Of a stretch of 64,000 nt of DNA, positions 17,885 through 26,540 are shown one piece after another; within the stretch, counting starts at the first letter, position 1, and every line of letters starts with the position of its first letter. The stretch is taken from contig NZ_FNVR01000008.1 of NCBI RefSeq assembly GCF_900108085.1, positions 1 through 64,000 of the forward strand. The letters are read 5' to 3'. A program made the translations under genes and the position numbers. The notes under the pieces are model-generated. The model worked only from the letters and a program-made list of their open reading frames with translations. It searched no databases and was not told where the DNA came from. The DNA comes from Algoriphagus boritolerans DSM 17298 = JCM 18970. GTDB taxonomy: Bacteria > Bacteroidota > Bacteroidia > Cytophagales > Cyclobacteriaceae.

Positions 17885-19183
17885 TTATTCGTCGTAGACG
17901 ATAGTATAGCCACGGATACCATGCTCGTGAGAGTCCAATCCGCTTTTCTCGTGTTCTTCAGATACTCGAATTCCCATGGTGATTTTCAGGATATAGAAGA
18001 TTAGGAATGCAGATCCAAAGGCCATCGCTCCACAGATTGCTACACCGGTCAACTGAGTCAGAAAGGAATGTTCCGGATTGGTAGAAAAAATACCAACTGC
18101 CAAGGTACCCCAAATTCCACAGGTCAAATGAACCGAAACCGCACCTACCACATCATCGAGTTTGAATTTGTCCATGAGAATGGCGGACAGCACAACAAGG
18201 ATTCCCGCAACAAAACCGATCAATAAAGCTGAGGCAGGCGTAAACACATCTGCTCCTGCAGTAATGCCCACTAAGCCGGCAAGAATACCGTTCAGCAGCA
18301 TCCCCAAATCAAGTCTTTTGAAAGCAAAATAAGCTGTGAAGAATCCGCCCAATCCACCTGCACAAGCACCCAAGGAAGTGGTGACCAAAACCATAGAAAC
18401 CAAAGCGGGATCAGCAGAGAGTACAGAGCCTCCATTGAAACCAAACCATCCCAGCCATAGCATGAAAACACCAATGACCGCTAGTGGCACACTAGCACCC
18501 GGCTTTTCGATAGTCTTCCCATTGATATATTTTCCGATTCTCGGTCCGACGAGGATGACTCCGGCCAAAGCACCCCATCCACCTACAGAGTGAACCAAAG
18601 TACTGCCGGCAAAGTCATAGAATCCCATTTCATTGAGGGCTCCTCCACCCCATTTCCAGCTTCCGATTAACGGATAAATCAATCCAACGAAAATCACAGT
18701 AAATATCAGGTAGGCAGATATTTTCACTCGTTCGGCTATTGCACCGGATACAATCGTGGCTGCTGTAGCGGCAAACATTGCCTGGAATAGAAAATCTGTC
18801 CAATAGGTATATCCCCCACTGGCATAATCAGCAGAGACGTCTGCATTTTCTGGCGAAAACCAAAACATGCTCCACCCGGCGGAGTCAAAACTGAACCATC
18901 CTGGCACATCAAATCCTGGATACATCAGGTAAAATCCTACCACAGCGTAGGACACAATTCCGATAATCGGGGTAATTGTGTTTTTGAACAAGATGTTGAC
19001 CGTGTTTTTGGCTTGGCCAAATCCAGTCTCCACTCCTGCAAATCCCAGATGCATAATAAACACCAAAGCAGTAGAGAGCATCATCCATACATTATTTGTC
19101 GTCAGGAGATTTTGAGATATCTCAAGCGCCAAATCCGGGGTTGCGGCCAAATCTTGGGCCAACAGGGTTGCGAAATTCATCAT
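17885..19183 (-). CDS. amt: ammonium transporter (Amt/MEP/Rh family)
   Basis: A 432-residue protein with about eleven membrane helices. The two pore histidines of AmtB are visible in DFAGSTLVHSVGGWGALAG and VVGAVSVHLTCGIWGTLAVGIF. The periplasmic binding region and the MLWLGWFGFNGGS motif are conserved. It carries NH4+/NH3 across the inner membrane. No glnK-type PII gene is adjacent; instead a porin follows. A very AT-rich 460-bp upstream region is likely to hold nitrogen-responsive regulation. Confidence 0.95.
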   Translation of the reverse strand: MMNFATLLAQDLAATPDLALEISQNLLTTNNVWMMLSTALVFIMHLGFAGVETGFGQAKNTVNILFKNTITPIIGIVSYAVVGFYLMYPGFDVPGWFSFDSAGWSMFWFSPENADVSADYASGGYTYWTDFLFQAMFAATAATIVSGAIAERVKISAYLIFTVIFVGLIYPLIGSWKWGGGALNEMGFYDFAGSTLVHSVGGWGALAGVILVGPRIGKYINGKTIEKPGASVPLAVIGVFMLWLGWFGFNGGSVLSADPALVSMVLVTTSLGACAGGLGGFFTAYFAFKRLDLGMLLNGILAGLVGITAGADVFTPASALLIGFVAGILVVLSAILMDKFKLDDVVGAVSVHLTCGIWGTLAVGIFSTNPEHSFLTQLTGVAICGAMAFGSAFLIFYILKITMGIRVSEEHEKSGLDSHEHGIRGYTIVYDE

Positions 19184-19648
19184 AGGTTTTAGGTTAAATT
19201 TTGAACGTTTTTCAGAATTTAAATAGGTTTGAAAGCAAAAGCTTGATTCGAATGTAATTATAAAAAAAGCATAAAAACAAACTGATTTTTGAATTTTCAG
19301 TAATTTTAAACAACTTTCAATATGATTTTTAAACCATTTTTTACATTTTTTTTAAAAAATGATCCATTTATGGATAATATTAGAACCTCATGATTGAAAA
19401 AATAAAATTTGGAAACCATTTAGGATATTTTATGAAAACGATTACGAAACCACTTAATCAGAATAAAAATATTTTAAAATTAGTTTTTTCAATACTATAT
19501 TTTGTTTTAAACAATTTATTAAAATTTTCATTTAAAATTCAAAAATTATGAAAAACATAAATTTTTGATTTTTTTATTTTTTTTATCCATCAATCGCATT
19601 TTCAATGAATTTTTTTGAAAAAATTGGTTTTAAAAAGACCTTGAATCA
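19184..19648. other. AT-rich intergenic region upstream of amt
   Basis: About 465 bp without a plausible gene, composed largely of A/T tracts (runs of TTTT and AAAA at short intervals). It probably contains the amt promoter. No clear operator was identified; tract spacing suggests bent DNA. Confidence 0.5.
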
Positions 19649-19674
19649 AAAAAAAAGCCCGACTTAATCGAGCA
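19649..19674 (-). terminator. terminator of hemB
   Basis: On the minus strand GCTCGA-ttaag-TCGGGC (one G.T pair) is followed by a run of eight or more T. It lies about 30 bp after the hemB stop. Confidence 0.75.
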
Positions 19675-19702
19675 TTTGATCAAAATTTAAACCAACAACG
19701 CA

Positions 19703-20668
19703 CTATTTCAGCAATGCAAACTCTTTTGCGAAGTAGCTAAGGATTATTTTAGCTCCCGAACGCTTAATTGAAAGCAAAATTTCGAGCATAGCTCGTTCAG
19801 AATCCAACCAACCATGAGCCGCGGCAGCTTTTACCATGCTGTATTCACCGGAAACATTATAGGCCGCAATCGGTAAGGGGAAATTATCACTCAAGAGCTT
19901 AATGATATCGAGATAACTCAAAGCAGGTTTAACCATCAAAAAATCTGCTCCTTCCTCAAAATCGAGCTCCGCCTCAATCAACGCTTCCTGAGAATTGGCC
20001 GGATTCATTTGATACGTCTTTTTGTCACCAAACTTGGGGGCCGAATCCAAGGCATCTCTAAAGGGACCGTAGAATGCACTTGCATATTTCGCAGTGTAGG
20101 ACATAATGGAGGTTTCGGTAAACCCATTTTCATCCAAAAGACTGCGGATATAGCCCACTCTCCCATCCATCATATCCGATGGCCCCAAAATATCAACTCC
20201 GGCATCCGCTTGGGACAAAGACATTTTTCCGAGAATTTCAAGCGTCTCATCGTTAAGGATTTTTCCGCTTTTCACAAGTCCATCATGCCCGTCACTGCTG
20301 TAAGGATCCATAGCGACATCCGACATGAGGCAGACTTCCGGAAATTGCTTTTTGATTTCACGCAAAGTCTTCAGGTAAAAAGTCTCCGGATTATAGCTTT
20401 CGGAAGCGATGGAATCTTTAAGTGATTCGGGATAAGCCGGAAAAACATCAAATGCCGTAATCCCAAGCTTCATGCACGACTCGATCTCCCGCAACATCAA
20501 ATCCTGAGAATATCTAAATATCCCAGGCATGGAATTTACCTCCACCTTTTTATTTGATCCCTCAATCAGGAAAAGTGGGAAAATCAGATCTTTTACGGAG
20601 AGACTGGTTTCTTCTACCAGATTTCTAACCGATTCGGATTTACGGTTTCTTCGAGGTCTTCTCTGCAT
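19703..20668 (-). CDS. hemB: delta-aminolevulinic acid dehydratase (porphobilinogen synthase)
   Basis: A 321-residue enzyme. The two active-site lysines are Lys194 (SYTAKYASAFYGPFR) and the Schiff-base Lys247 (ADFLMVKPALSYLD). The metal-loop region reads SDVAMDPYSSDGHDGL, with Asp/Ser in place of the zinc-binding cysteines, so this is the magnesium-dependent type. It joins two 5-aminolevulinate molecules into porphobilinogen in haem synthesis. The HAD phosphatase gene precedes it by 4 bp, so the two are co-transcribed. Confidence 0.97.
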   Translation of the reverse strand: MQRRPRRNRKSESVRNLVEETSLSVKDLIFPLFLIEGSNKKVEVNSMPGIFRYSQDLMLREIESCMKLGITAFDVFPAYPESLKDSIASESYNPETFYLKTLREIKKQFPEVCLMSDVAMDPYSSDGHDGLVKSGKILNDETLEILGKMSLSQADAGVDILGPSDMMDGRVGYIRSLLDENGFTETSIMSYTAKYASAFYGPFRDALDSAPKFGDKKTYQMNPANSQEALIEAELDFEEGADFLMVKPALSYLDIIKLLSDNFPLPIAAYNVSGEYSMVKAAAAHGWLDSERAMLEILLSIKRSGAKIILSYFAKEFALLK

Positions 20669-20672
20669 TGGT

Positions 20673-21326
20673 TTAAGCTATTAGACTTAAAATCTCTTTT
20701 ACACTTAAATTTCTGTAATCTTCAATGTAGTAATGGCAATTAGGCAGTTCTTCCTTCCTATGGCTACTTAATACTCCCACCACTTTCATACCGGCATTTT
20801 TGGCCGAGGTAATACCCGGGAAAGAATCCTCAAAAACGACACACTGACTGGGTTGCATAGCTAGATTGGCCGCCGTTTTTAAATACACCTCAGGATCAGG
20901 CTTGTGCTTGCTGACTTGTTCACTAGCCAAGGCGGATTCCAGATACGGAAAAAGATCAAGCTTACCCGCTATTAGCTCGAGATTGGCAAAAGGAGCGGAA
21001 GTCGCCACTCCGGTTTTAATTTTGGCATTTTTTAATTCTTTGAAAAAATCCATAAATCCCGGAATGGGATCTATGTGATGTTGGTAAATCTCTCGAAAGA
21101 GACTCTCCTTTTCAAATTCAAGATCTGCCAGTTCCTCACCTTCTATTTTCCTTCCCAGAAAGTGACTTAAAATGTAACCATTGTTCTTTCCATACATGTG
21201 CTGCGCGAATTCATCTTCGGTTGGAAACAAGTCTCGTTTTTCAAAGAAAATCTTGAAAGCCTGGGAATGGAATGGATTGGTATGACAAATGACCCCATCC
21301 ATATCAAAAATTACTGCTCGTGTCAT
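20673..21326 (-). CDS. HAD-superfamily phosphatase (beta-phosphoglucomutase-like)
   Basis: A 217-residue HAD subfamily IA hydrolase. Motif I is VIFDMDGVICHTNP (nucleophile Asp8, acid/base Asp10), motif II is GVATSAPFANLEL, motif III Lys lies in SKHKPDPEVYLK, and motif IV is CVVFEDSFPGITSAKNAGM. The helical cap between motifs I and II fits beta-phosphoglucomutases and small sugar-phosphate phosphatases. Substrate not determinable. Its stop is 4 bp from hemB, which follows. Confidence 0.85.
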   Translation of the reverse strand: MTRAVIFDMDGVICHTNPFHSQAFKIFFEKRDLFPTEDEFAQHMYGKNNGYILSHFLGRKIEGEELADLEFEKESLFREIYQHHIDPIPGFMDFFKELKNAKIKTGVATSAPFANLELIAGKLDLFPYLESALASEQVSKHKPDPEVYLKTAANLAMQPSQCVVFEDSFPGITSAKNAGMKVVGVLSSHRKEELPNCHYYIEDYRNLSVKEILSLIA

Positions 21327-21397
21327 TGGAGTTTAGAAAAAGAATGAATCGCTTCCGGATTTAACCAAAAGTGATCCATTCTATGTTTAATACTATT

Positions 21398-22669
21398 TTA
21401 TTTATTGAAGTTGGAAATAACACGCTCAATGATATCACAGCATTCATGCAACTGATCCTCGGTAATCACCAGCGGCGGAGCGAAACGGATGATATTTCCG
21501 TGGGTAGGCTTCGCCAAAAGTCCATTTTCAGCGAGCTGAATACAAATATCCCAAGCGGTAGTGCTATCAGGTGAATCATTAATAACCACCGCATTGAGCA
21601 AGCCTCTTCCTCTGACCAGTTTAGCGATTGGGTTTCTATCGACCATTTTCCGCATCCGATTGCGAAAAATTTCACCCAGTTTTCTGGCATTTTGTGCGAG
21701 TTTTTCATCCCGCACTACTTCGAGAGCAGCCATGGCCACTTTGGCTCCAAGTGGATTTCCTCCAAAAGTAGACCCATGCTGACCTGGCTTGATCACTTCC
21801 ATCACTTCCCTGTCTGCCAACACGGCGGAAACAGGATAGAATCCCCCTGAAATTGCTTTCCCTAATATTAAAATATCAGGTTTGGCATAAGTTTCTTGCT
21901 TCTCACAATGTGCCTCACAAGTACAGTTACCACAGACAGCGAGTAATGAGCCGGTTCTGGCAATTCCAGTTTGAATCTCATCGGCAATAAGAAGCACATT
22001 TTGGGCAGCACAAGCTGCTTTTGCTTTTCTCATGTAATCCTCTTCTGGCACGTAGACCCCCGCTTCACCTTGAATTGGTTCTATAAGAAACCCAACAACC
22101 CCTTCAATTTCCAAGGCTTGCTCCAGCGCAACGATATCATCATACGGTATGCGAATAAACCCATCGGTAAATGGCCCAAAGCTCTTGCGAGCATTGGCAT
22201 CATTAGAAAATGAAATAATGGTCGTGGTGCGGCCATGGAAATTATTCTCTGCTACGATGATTTTTGCTTTATTTTCAGCTACTCCCTTTCGTTCATAGCC
22301 CCACTTTCTAGCAAGTTTTAGTGCAGTCTCTACTCCCTCGGCACCGGTATTCATGGGCAAGACCATATCGAATCCGAAATACTCGGTGATGTATTTCTCA
22401 AAAGGCCCAAGCACATCATTATAAAAAGCTCTGGAGGTCAAAGTCAAGGTGCCTACTTGCTCGATCATGGCATCTTTGATTCTCGGGTGACAATGCCCCT
22501 GATTCACCGCTGAGTAAGCAGACAGGAAATCAAAGTACTTTTTGCCCTCAACATCCCAAAGATAAACCCCTTCGCCTCGGGTCAGGACTACCGGAAGGGG
22601 GTGATAATTGTGAGCGCCATACCGTTCCTCAAGTTGGATTGCTTGCTTACTTGAAGTGATTGTTTCCAT
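21398..22669 (-). CDS. rocD: ornithine--oxo-acid transaminase (ornithine aminotransferase)
   Basis: A 423-residue class III aminotransferase. The N-terminal region [19 protein letters not shown] is typical of ornithine aminotransferase. The PLP lysine is Lys271 in [15 protein letters not shown], and the aspartate is in [15 protein letters not shown]. It converts ornithine and 2-oxoglutarate to glutamate semialdehyde and glutamate. Unusually, a Cys-rich insert ([10 protein letters not shown], residues 246-255) lies just before the PLP-lysine strand, where the usual enzyme has a short connection. It could bind metal. The gene is divergent from DUF5522. Confidence 0.93.
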   Translation of the reverse strand: METITSSKQAIQLEERYGAHNYHPLPVVLTRGEGVYLWDVEGKKYFDFLSAYSAVNQGHCHPRIKDAMIEQVGTLTLTSRAFYNDVLGPFEKYITEYFGFDMVLPMNTGAEGVETALKLARKWGYERKGVAENKAKIIVAENNFHGRTTTIISFSNDANARKSFGPFTDGFIRIPYDDIVALEQALEIEGVVGFLIEPIQGEAGVYVPEEDYMRKAKAACAAQNVLLIADEIQTGIARTGSLLAVCGNCTCEAHCEKQETYAKPDILILGKAISGGFYPVSAVLADREVMEVIKPGQHGSTFGGNPLGAKVAMAALEVVRDEKLAQNARKLGEIFRNRMRKMVDRNPIAKLVRGRGLLNAVVINDSPDSTTAWDICIQLAENGLLAKPTHGNIIRFAPPLVITEDQLHECCDIIERVISNFNK

Positions 22670-22742
22670 GATTTGGTTATTTTTACGCGAATTTTTTGAA
22701 TCAAAAGAGTCTCAAATATAGTAATTGCCATTGGGCAAAGCC

Positions 22743-22910
22743 ATGAAACAGAAAAAGAACCCACTTCCGAAAATATCAGCGGAAGATTTTTATATTAACG
22801 AACGGGGCTTGATGGTTTTTACAGCAACCTACCACTTGAAAAGAGGCTATTGCTGCGAAAACGGATGTAAACATTGTCCCTATCCAAAAGACATGGGAAA
22901 TAGGCAATAA
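22743..22910 (+). CDS. DUF5522 family small Cys-rich protein
   Basis: A 55-residue protein from ATG at 22743; an upstream in-frame TTG would add six residues and is less likely. It ends with the motif YCCENGCKHCPY, four cysteines in CC-x3-C-x2-C spacing, characteristic of the DUF5522 family and suggestive of metal or iron-sulfur binding. Function unknown. It precedes the rpmB-rpmG ribosomal cluster by 87 bp on the same strand. Confidence 0.75.
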   Translation: MKQKKNPLPKISAEDFYINERGLMVFTATYHLKRGYCCENGCKHCPYPKDMGNRQ

Positions 22911-22997
22911 TTTTGAATCTGCTTGTTGCTAATTCCCGAAAAGTTCCGATATTTGCAGACTCATTACAGAAACGCATCCCATTTACGATACAATATC

Positions 22998-23240
22998 ATG
23001 GCAAAAGTTTGTGACATTACCGGAAAAAGACCTCAAGTAGGTAACAACGTGTCTCATGCAAACAACAAGACCAAGCGTAGATTTTACCCAAATCTTCACA
23101 AGAAGAGCTTCTACGTCCCAGAAGAAGACGCATGGATTACTTTGAAAGTTTGCTCAAAGGCACTGAGAACGATCAATAAAAATGGCATCACTGCAGTCTT
23201 GAAAAAAGCGCAGGATACTGGAATGATTGTTATTGAATAA
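22998..23240 (+). CDS. rpmB: 50S ribosomal protein L28
   Basis: An 80-residue protein starting [22 protein letters not shown], the L28 N-terminus; the reading frame is open upstream but the family starts here. [29 protein letters not shown] is also typical. A component of the large ribosomal subunit. It is followed by rpmG after 32 bp and the DUF4295 gene, a standard Bacteroidota arrangement. Confidence 0.97.
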   Translation: MAKVCDITGKRPQVGNNVSHANNKTKRRFYPNLHKKSFYVPEEDAWITLKVCSKALRTINKNGITAVLKKAQDTGMIVIE

Positions 23241-23272
23241 TCAAAGTTACAGTCCCCTAAAATCATACAGAG

Positions 23273-23455
23273 ATGGCTAAGAAAGGAAATAGAGTACAAG
23301 TGATCATGGAATGCACAGAGCACAAAAACTCTGGTATGCCAGGTACATCCAGATACATCACTACCAAAAACAGAAAAAATACGACTGAACGATTGGAATT
23401 GAAAAAATTCAACCCAATCCTGAAGAAAGTAACTGTACATAAAGAAATTAAATAA
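23273..23455 (+). CDS. rpmG: 50S ribosomal protein L33
   Basis: A 60-residue protein, [21 protein letters not shown] onward, with [21 protein letters not shown] matching L33. It has lost the zinc-binding cysteine pairs (only one Cys, at residue 14), so it is the zinc-independent C-minus form. Part of the rpmB-rpmG-DUF4295 transcript. Confidence 0.96.
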   Translation: MAKKGNRVQVIMECTEHKNSGMPGTSRYITTKNRKNTTERLELKKFNPILKKVTVHKEIK

Positions 23456-23493
23456 TATTAGCTCGGAAGCAATTCCGCTTAAACGACAAAAAA

Positions 23494-23646
23494 ATGGCTA
23501 AGAAAGTAGTAGCAACCCTGAAAAAAGAAGGTGGCGTATCTTACGCCAAAGTAATCCGAGCGGTGAAGTCTGCAAAGACTGGCGCTTACACCTTCAGAGA
23601 AGAGATGGTTCCTTCCGTTTTGGTTCAAGAGACCTTGAAAAAATAA
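23494..23646 (+). CDS. DUF4295 family protein, ribosome-associated small basic protein
   Basis: A 50-residue, lysine-rich protein beginning MAKKVVATLKKEGG and ending LVQETLKK. It corresponds to the DUF4295 family found only in Bacteroidota directly after rpmG. Its size, charge and fixed position strongly suggest a role at the ribosome or in its assembly; this is inference. It starts 38 bp after rpmG and is followed by a terminator. Confidence 0.85.
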   Translation: MAKKVVATLKKEGGVSYAKVIRAVKSAKTGAYTFREEMVPSVLVQETLKK

Positions 23647-23674
23647 TTTGCCAAGCGCATCGTAATGGAAATTG

Positions 23675-23708
23675 AGTCCCTCTGATTAAAGTCAGCAGGG
23701 ACTTTTTC
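23675..23708 (+). terminator. terminator of the rpmB-rpmG-DUF4295 transcript
   Basis: AGTCCCT / AGGGACT stem, with an inner CTGA/TCAG stem, followed by TTTTT. Confidence 0.85.
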
Positions 23709-23739
23709 ATTATATTTCACTTTTAAAAATCAGCGCAAC

Positions 23740-24696
23740 ATGGGAATCTTTGGGTTTTTCTCGAAAGAAAAAAAAGAAAACCTGGATCAAGGTCTTCAAA
23801 AAACTAATGAGTCCATTTTCTCCAAATTAAGTAAGGCTGTCGTAGGAAAATCTCAAGTCGATGAGGAAGTACTGGATCAATTGGAGGAAATCCTGATCAC
23901 CTCCGATGTAGGAGTAGACACGACAATCAAAGTAATCAAAAGAATAGAAGAGCGAGTCGCCCGGGATAAATACCTCAATTCCGGAGAGTTGGACGTTATT
24001 CTCCGAGAGGAAATAGCCGCTCTACTCGAAGAAAACAATTCTCAGGATTTGTTGGATTTTGACATTCCAACAGATAAAAAACCCTATGTCATCATGGTCG
24101 TAGGTGTAAACGGTGTAGGAAAAACCACCACAATCGGCAAACTGGCAAATCTTTTTAAGAATGCCGGAAAATCAGTTGTTCTTGGTGCCGCGGATACTTT
24201 CCGGGCCGCAGCAGTCGATCAATTGATCCTCTGGGGCGATCGGGTAGGCGTACCTGTGGTTTCTCATGGAATGAACACGGATCCAGCCTCGGTAGCATTT
24301 GACACTGTAAAACAGGGCGTAGACACGGGTGCAGACATTGTCATCATCGATACAGCCGGAAGACTGCATACCAAAGTCAACCTGATGAACGAATTGAGCA
24401 AAATCAAACGAGTCATGCAGAAGTTCATCCCGGATGCACCCCACGAAATATTGCTGGTCTTGGATGGATCCACCGGCCAGAACGCCTTTATCCAAGCGAA
24501 AGAATTCACCAAGGTTACAGAAATTTCAGCCTTGGCCATTACAAAACTCGATGGCACAGCCAAAGGCGGTGTGGTCATTGGGATTTCTGACCAATTTAAA
24601 ATCCCCGTAAAGTACATTGGGGTCGGTGAAAAAATGACCGATCTGCAAATTTTTAATAGAAAGGAATTTGTAGACTCCCTCTTCAAAAAGAAATAA
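23740..24696 (+). CDS. ftsY: signal recognition particle receptor FtsY
   Basis: A 318-residue SRP GTPase. The N domain runs to about residue 100. The G domain contains P-loop GVNGVGKTTTIGKLA, the DTFRAAAVDQL block, DTAGRLHTKVNLM and the TKLDGTAKGG motif. The acidic A domain of enterobacterial FtsY is missing, with only a short basic start (MGIFGFFSKEKKE), as in many non-proteobacteria. It receives ribosome-SRP complexes at the membrane. It is separated from the ribosomal genes by a terminator. Confidence 0.97.
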   Translation: MGIFGFFSKEKKENLDQGLQKTNESIFSKLSKAVVGKSQVDEEVLDQLEEILITSDVGVDTTIKVIKRIEERVARDKYLNSGELDVILREEIAALLEENNSQDLLDFDIPTDKKPYVIMVVGVNGVGKTTTIGKLANLFKNAGKSVVLGAADTFRAAAVDQLILWGDRVGVPVVSHGMNTDPASVAFDTVKQGVDTGADIVIIDTAGRLHTKVNLMNELSKIKRVMQKFIPDAPHEILLVLDGSTGQNAFIQAKEFTKVTEISALAITKLDGTAKGGVVIGISDQFKIPVKYIGVGEKMTDLQIFNRKEFVDSLFKKK

Positions 24697-24711
24697 GCTT
24701 TTAACTCTCAT

Positions 24712-24744
24712 AAAAATGCTTTGATAATTGATGGCATTTTTTTC
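24712..24744 (+). terminator. terminator of ftsY
   Basis: AAAAATGC / GCATTTTT stem with a ~14-nt loop, followed by further T residues. Confidence 0.7.
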
Positions 24745-24806
24745 TAGAAAGTTGAACTTTCTTAATTTTTTGTCTTCGTTCACAATGATATCATTTTAAC
24801 ATCATA

Positions 24807-25085
24807 TTGAAACGGAAAAAGTGATCAAATCCATCTCAGGCTACATTTCTCTTCTTAGACTTAGCTAGCATAGGAGCCTCTATTTATCTTTTCACGCAAG
24901 GGATATTTATCCTTGGAGCCATACTCCTATTCCTCGCGATCATCTGTCTTCCCGGATTCTTCATCGTAGAGCCTAATAAGGCCGTGGTTATGCTTTTATT
25001 TGGAGAATAAAAAGGCAACCTCAACGCCCAAGGATTCTTTTGGGTCAATCCCTTCATGACTAAGAAGAAGATTTCACTATGGAGG
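24807..25085 (+). pseudogene. decayed SPFH-domain (stomatin-like) gene fragment
   Basis: Conceptual translation gives an N-terminus TEKVIKSISGYISLL, then in a shifted frame two hydrophobic helices and LPGFFIVEPNKAVVMLLFGE, a TAA stop at 25008-25010, and GNLNAQGFFWVNPFMTKKK. This is the start of an SPFH membrane protein (helices followed by the band-7 beginning). After about 90 codons homology ends abruptly and the Arc-like gene begins, so some 200 or more codons have been lost by deletion. Lesions: one frameshift near 24868, one in-frame stop, one large deletion. Not a working gene. Confidence 0.7.
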
Positions 25086-25093
25086 AATAAATC

Positions 25094-25270
25094 ATGTCCA
25101 AGAAAAAAGCATTTGCCTTACGCATCGATGAATCCATGATGAAGGCCATAGAAAAATGGGCCGCTGATGAATTCCGAAGCACTAATGGACAATTGGAGTG
25201 GATGATTCGAGAATCTCTTAAAAAAGCGGGTAGGCTGCCAAAAGGAAATTCAGCTGAACATTCTGACTAA
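25094..25270 (+). CDS. Arc-like ribbon-helix-helix DNA-binding protein
   Basis: A 58-residue protein, MSKKKAFALRIDESMMKAIEKW. A beta-strand (AFALRID) followed by two helices, including NGQLEWMIRESLKK, is the ribbon-helix-helix layout of Arc-family repressors. In related genomes such a gene follows an SPFH-domain gene; here that partner is a remnant directly upstream. An SD-like GGAGG lies 8 bases before the ATG. The gene is intact though its partner is lost. Confidence 0.75.
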   Translation: MSKKKAFALRIDESMMKAIEKWAADEFRSTNGQLEWMIRESLKKAGRLPKGNSAEHSD

Positions 25271-25316
25271 TATTTTACTTATTATTGTAGCGTTATCACT
25301 TTAATCCCTTAGCACA

Positions 25317-25679
25317 ATGAAAAGACTGTCACTAATTCTGGGAATTTTTACAGCACTTTTATTTTCCACTGCACGTGTCAATTCAGCTTATGCCCAAACT
25401 GAATCTTCATCGACCAAAAAAGAAATAAAAGAGGAACAAAAAGTTCAAAAAGCAAAAGTAAAACTGGAAAAGTCCAGATTGAAATTGAGTAAAACCAAGG
25501 ATAAATACAATTCTAAACTTAGCAAATTCGAAAAGAACAATTCAGCCGGAAGACTTTCACCCAACGACATCAGTAAATCCACCAAAGCTTTAGAAAAGCA
25601 ACGTAAAGCTATCGAGAAGCTCCAAAAACAAATTTCTGGGCTAGAAGCATTTTTAAAGGAATCGGGAGAGATGATTTAA
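25317..25679 (+). CDS. secreted coiled-coil hypothetical protein
   Basis: A 120-residue protein with a signal peptide ending near AYAQ, then an almost entirely helical Lys/Glu-rich region (about residues 33-115) with heptad-like spacing (KVKLEKSRLKLSKTKDKY, KALEKQRKAIEKLQKQ). It probably forms a periplasmic coiled coil. No family or partner recognised. It stands alone, 46 bp after the Arc-like gene. Confidence 0.6.
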   Translation: MKRLSLILGIFTALLFSTARVNSAYAQTESSSTKKEIKEEQKVQKAKVKLEKSRLKLSKTKDKYNSKLSKFEKNNSAGRLSPNDISKSTKALEKQRKAIEKLQKQISGLEAFLKESGEMI

Positions 25680-25775
25680 CCCCTAGTTTTCTTCAATGTC
25701 TAACCAGAGCTAATTAAATACTGGCTCCCTTTTCTTTTGTAGGGATTAAGTAACTTGCTTTGCAATAATTTCAAG

Positions 25776-26540
25776 ATGAAATCCTTAATAAGTTTTGTAA
25801 TTCGCTACATCCCCAGGCCCATACTCCAGATAGTAAGTCCCTTAGTTTTGAAGGTACTTTCGAAATTCAATCAAGGTGACGCAGTAGAATGCCCAATTTG
25901 CAGAAATCACTATAAAAAATTCTTGCCTTATGGACGAATAGCCAGAGAAAATGCACTTTGCCCGAGCTGCCTGGCATTGGAAAGACACCGGTTGATGTGG
26001 CTTTTTCTCAAGGAGAAAACAGATTTTTTTACCAGTAAATTAAAAGTGCTGCACGTGGCTCCTGAGCACTGTTTCATAGATAGATTTGAAGCGCTCCCAA
26101 ATTTGGACTACATCACAGCCGATATTGAATCGCCTCTGGCGAAAGTAAAAATGGACGTTCACTCCATCCCATTTCCCGATAATACATTTGATGTGATTTT
26201 TTGCAATCACGTATTGGAGCATGTGGATGATGATCTATTGGCTTGCTCGGAATTCAATCGTGTCTTAAAACCAAGCGGATGGGGAATTCTTCAGTCACCA
26301 GTCTACAATATGGAAAAAACCATCGAAGACAAATCGATCACAGATCCTTCAGAAAGAGAAAGACTATTTGGCCAACGGGATCATGTGAGAAAGTTTGGGA
26401 AGGACTATGCGGAACGACTCCGGAAATCTGGACTTCAACTCGAGGAAAACACTTTTGTAAAGGAGCTTTCTCCTGAAAAAGTAGCTCGTTTTGCCTTGGC
26501 ACCGGATGAAGTGATTTTCGTTTGCAAAAAAGGGAATTAG
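25776..26540 (+). CDS. SAM-dependent methyltransferase with N-terminal zinc ribbon
   Basis: 254 residues from ATG at 25776; a TTG seven codons upstream is less likely. Two CxxC pairs (CPICRNH near residue 43, CPSC about 23 residues later) form a probable zinc ribbon. A Rossmann methyltransferase follows: motif I-like KVLHVAPEHC, LDYITADIESPLA and the motif IV region FDVIFCNHVLEHVDDD. The glycine-rich loop is atypical, as in class I methyltransferases acting on surface sugars. Its stop overlaps that of the convergent glycosyltransferase gene by 4 bp. Substrate unknown. Confidence 0.75.
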   Translation: MKSLISFVIRYIPRPILQIVSPLVLKVLSKFNQGDAVECPICRNHYKKFLPYGRIARENALCPSCLALERHRLMWLFLKEKTDFFTSKLKVLHVAPEHCFIDRFEALPNLDYITADIESPLAKVKMDVHSIPFPDNTFDVIFCNHVLEHVDDDLLACSEFNRVLKPSGWGILQSPVYNMEKTIEDKSITDPSERERLFGQRDHVRKFGKDYAERLRKSGLQLEENTFVKELSPEKVARFALAPDEVIFVCKKGN

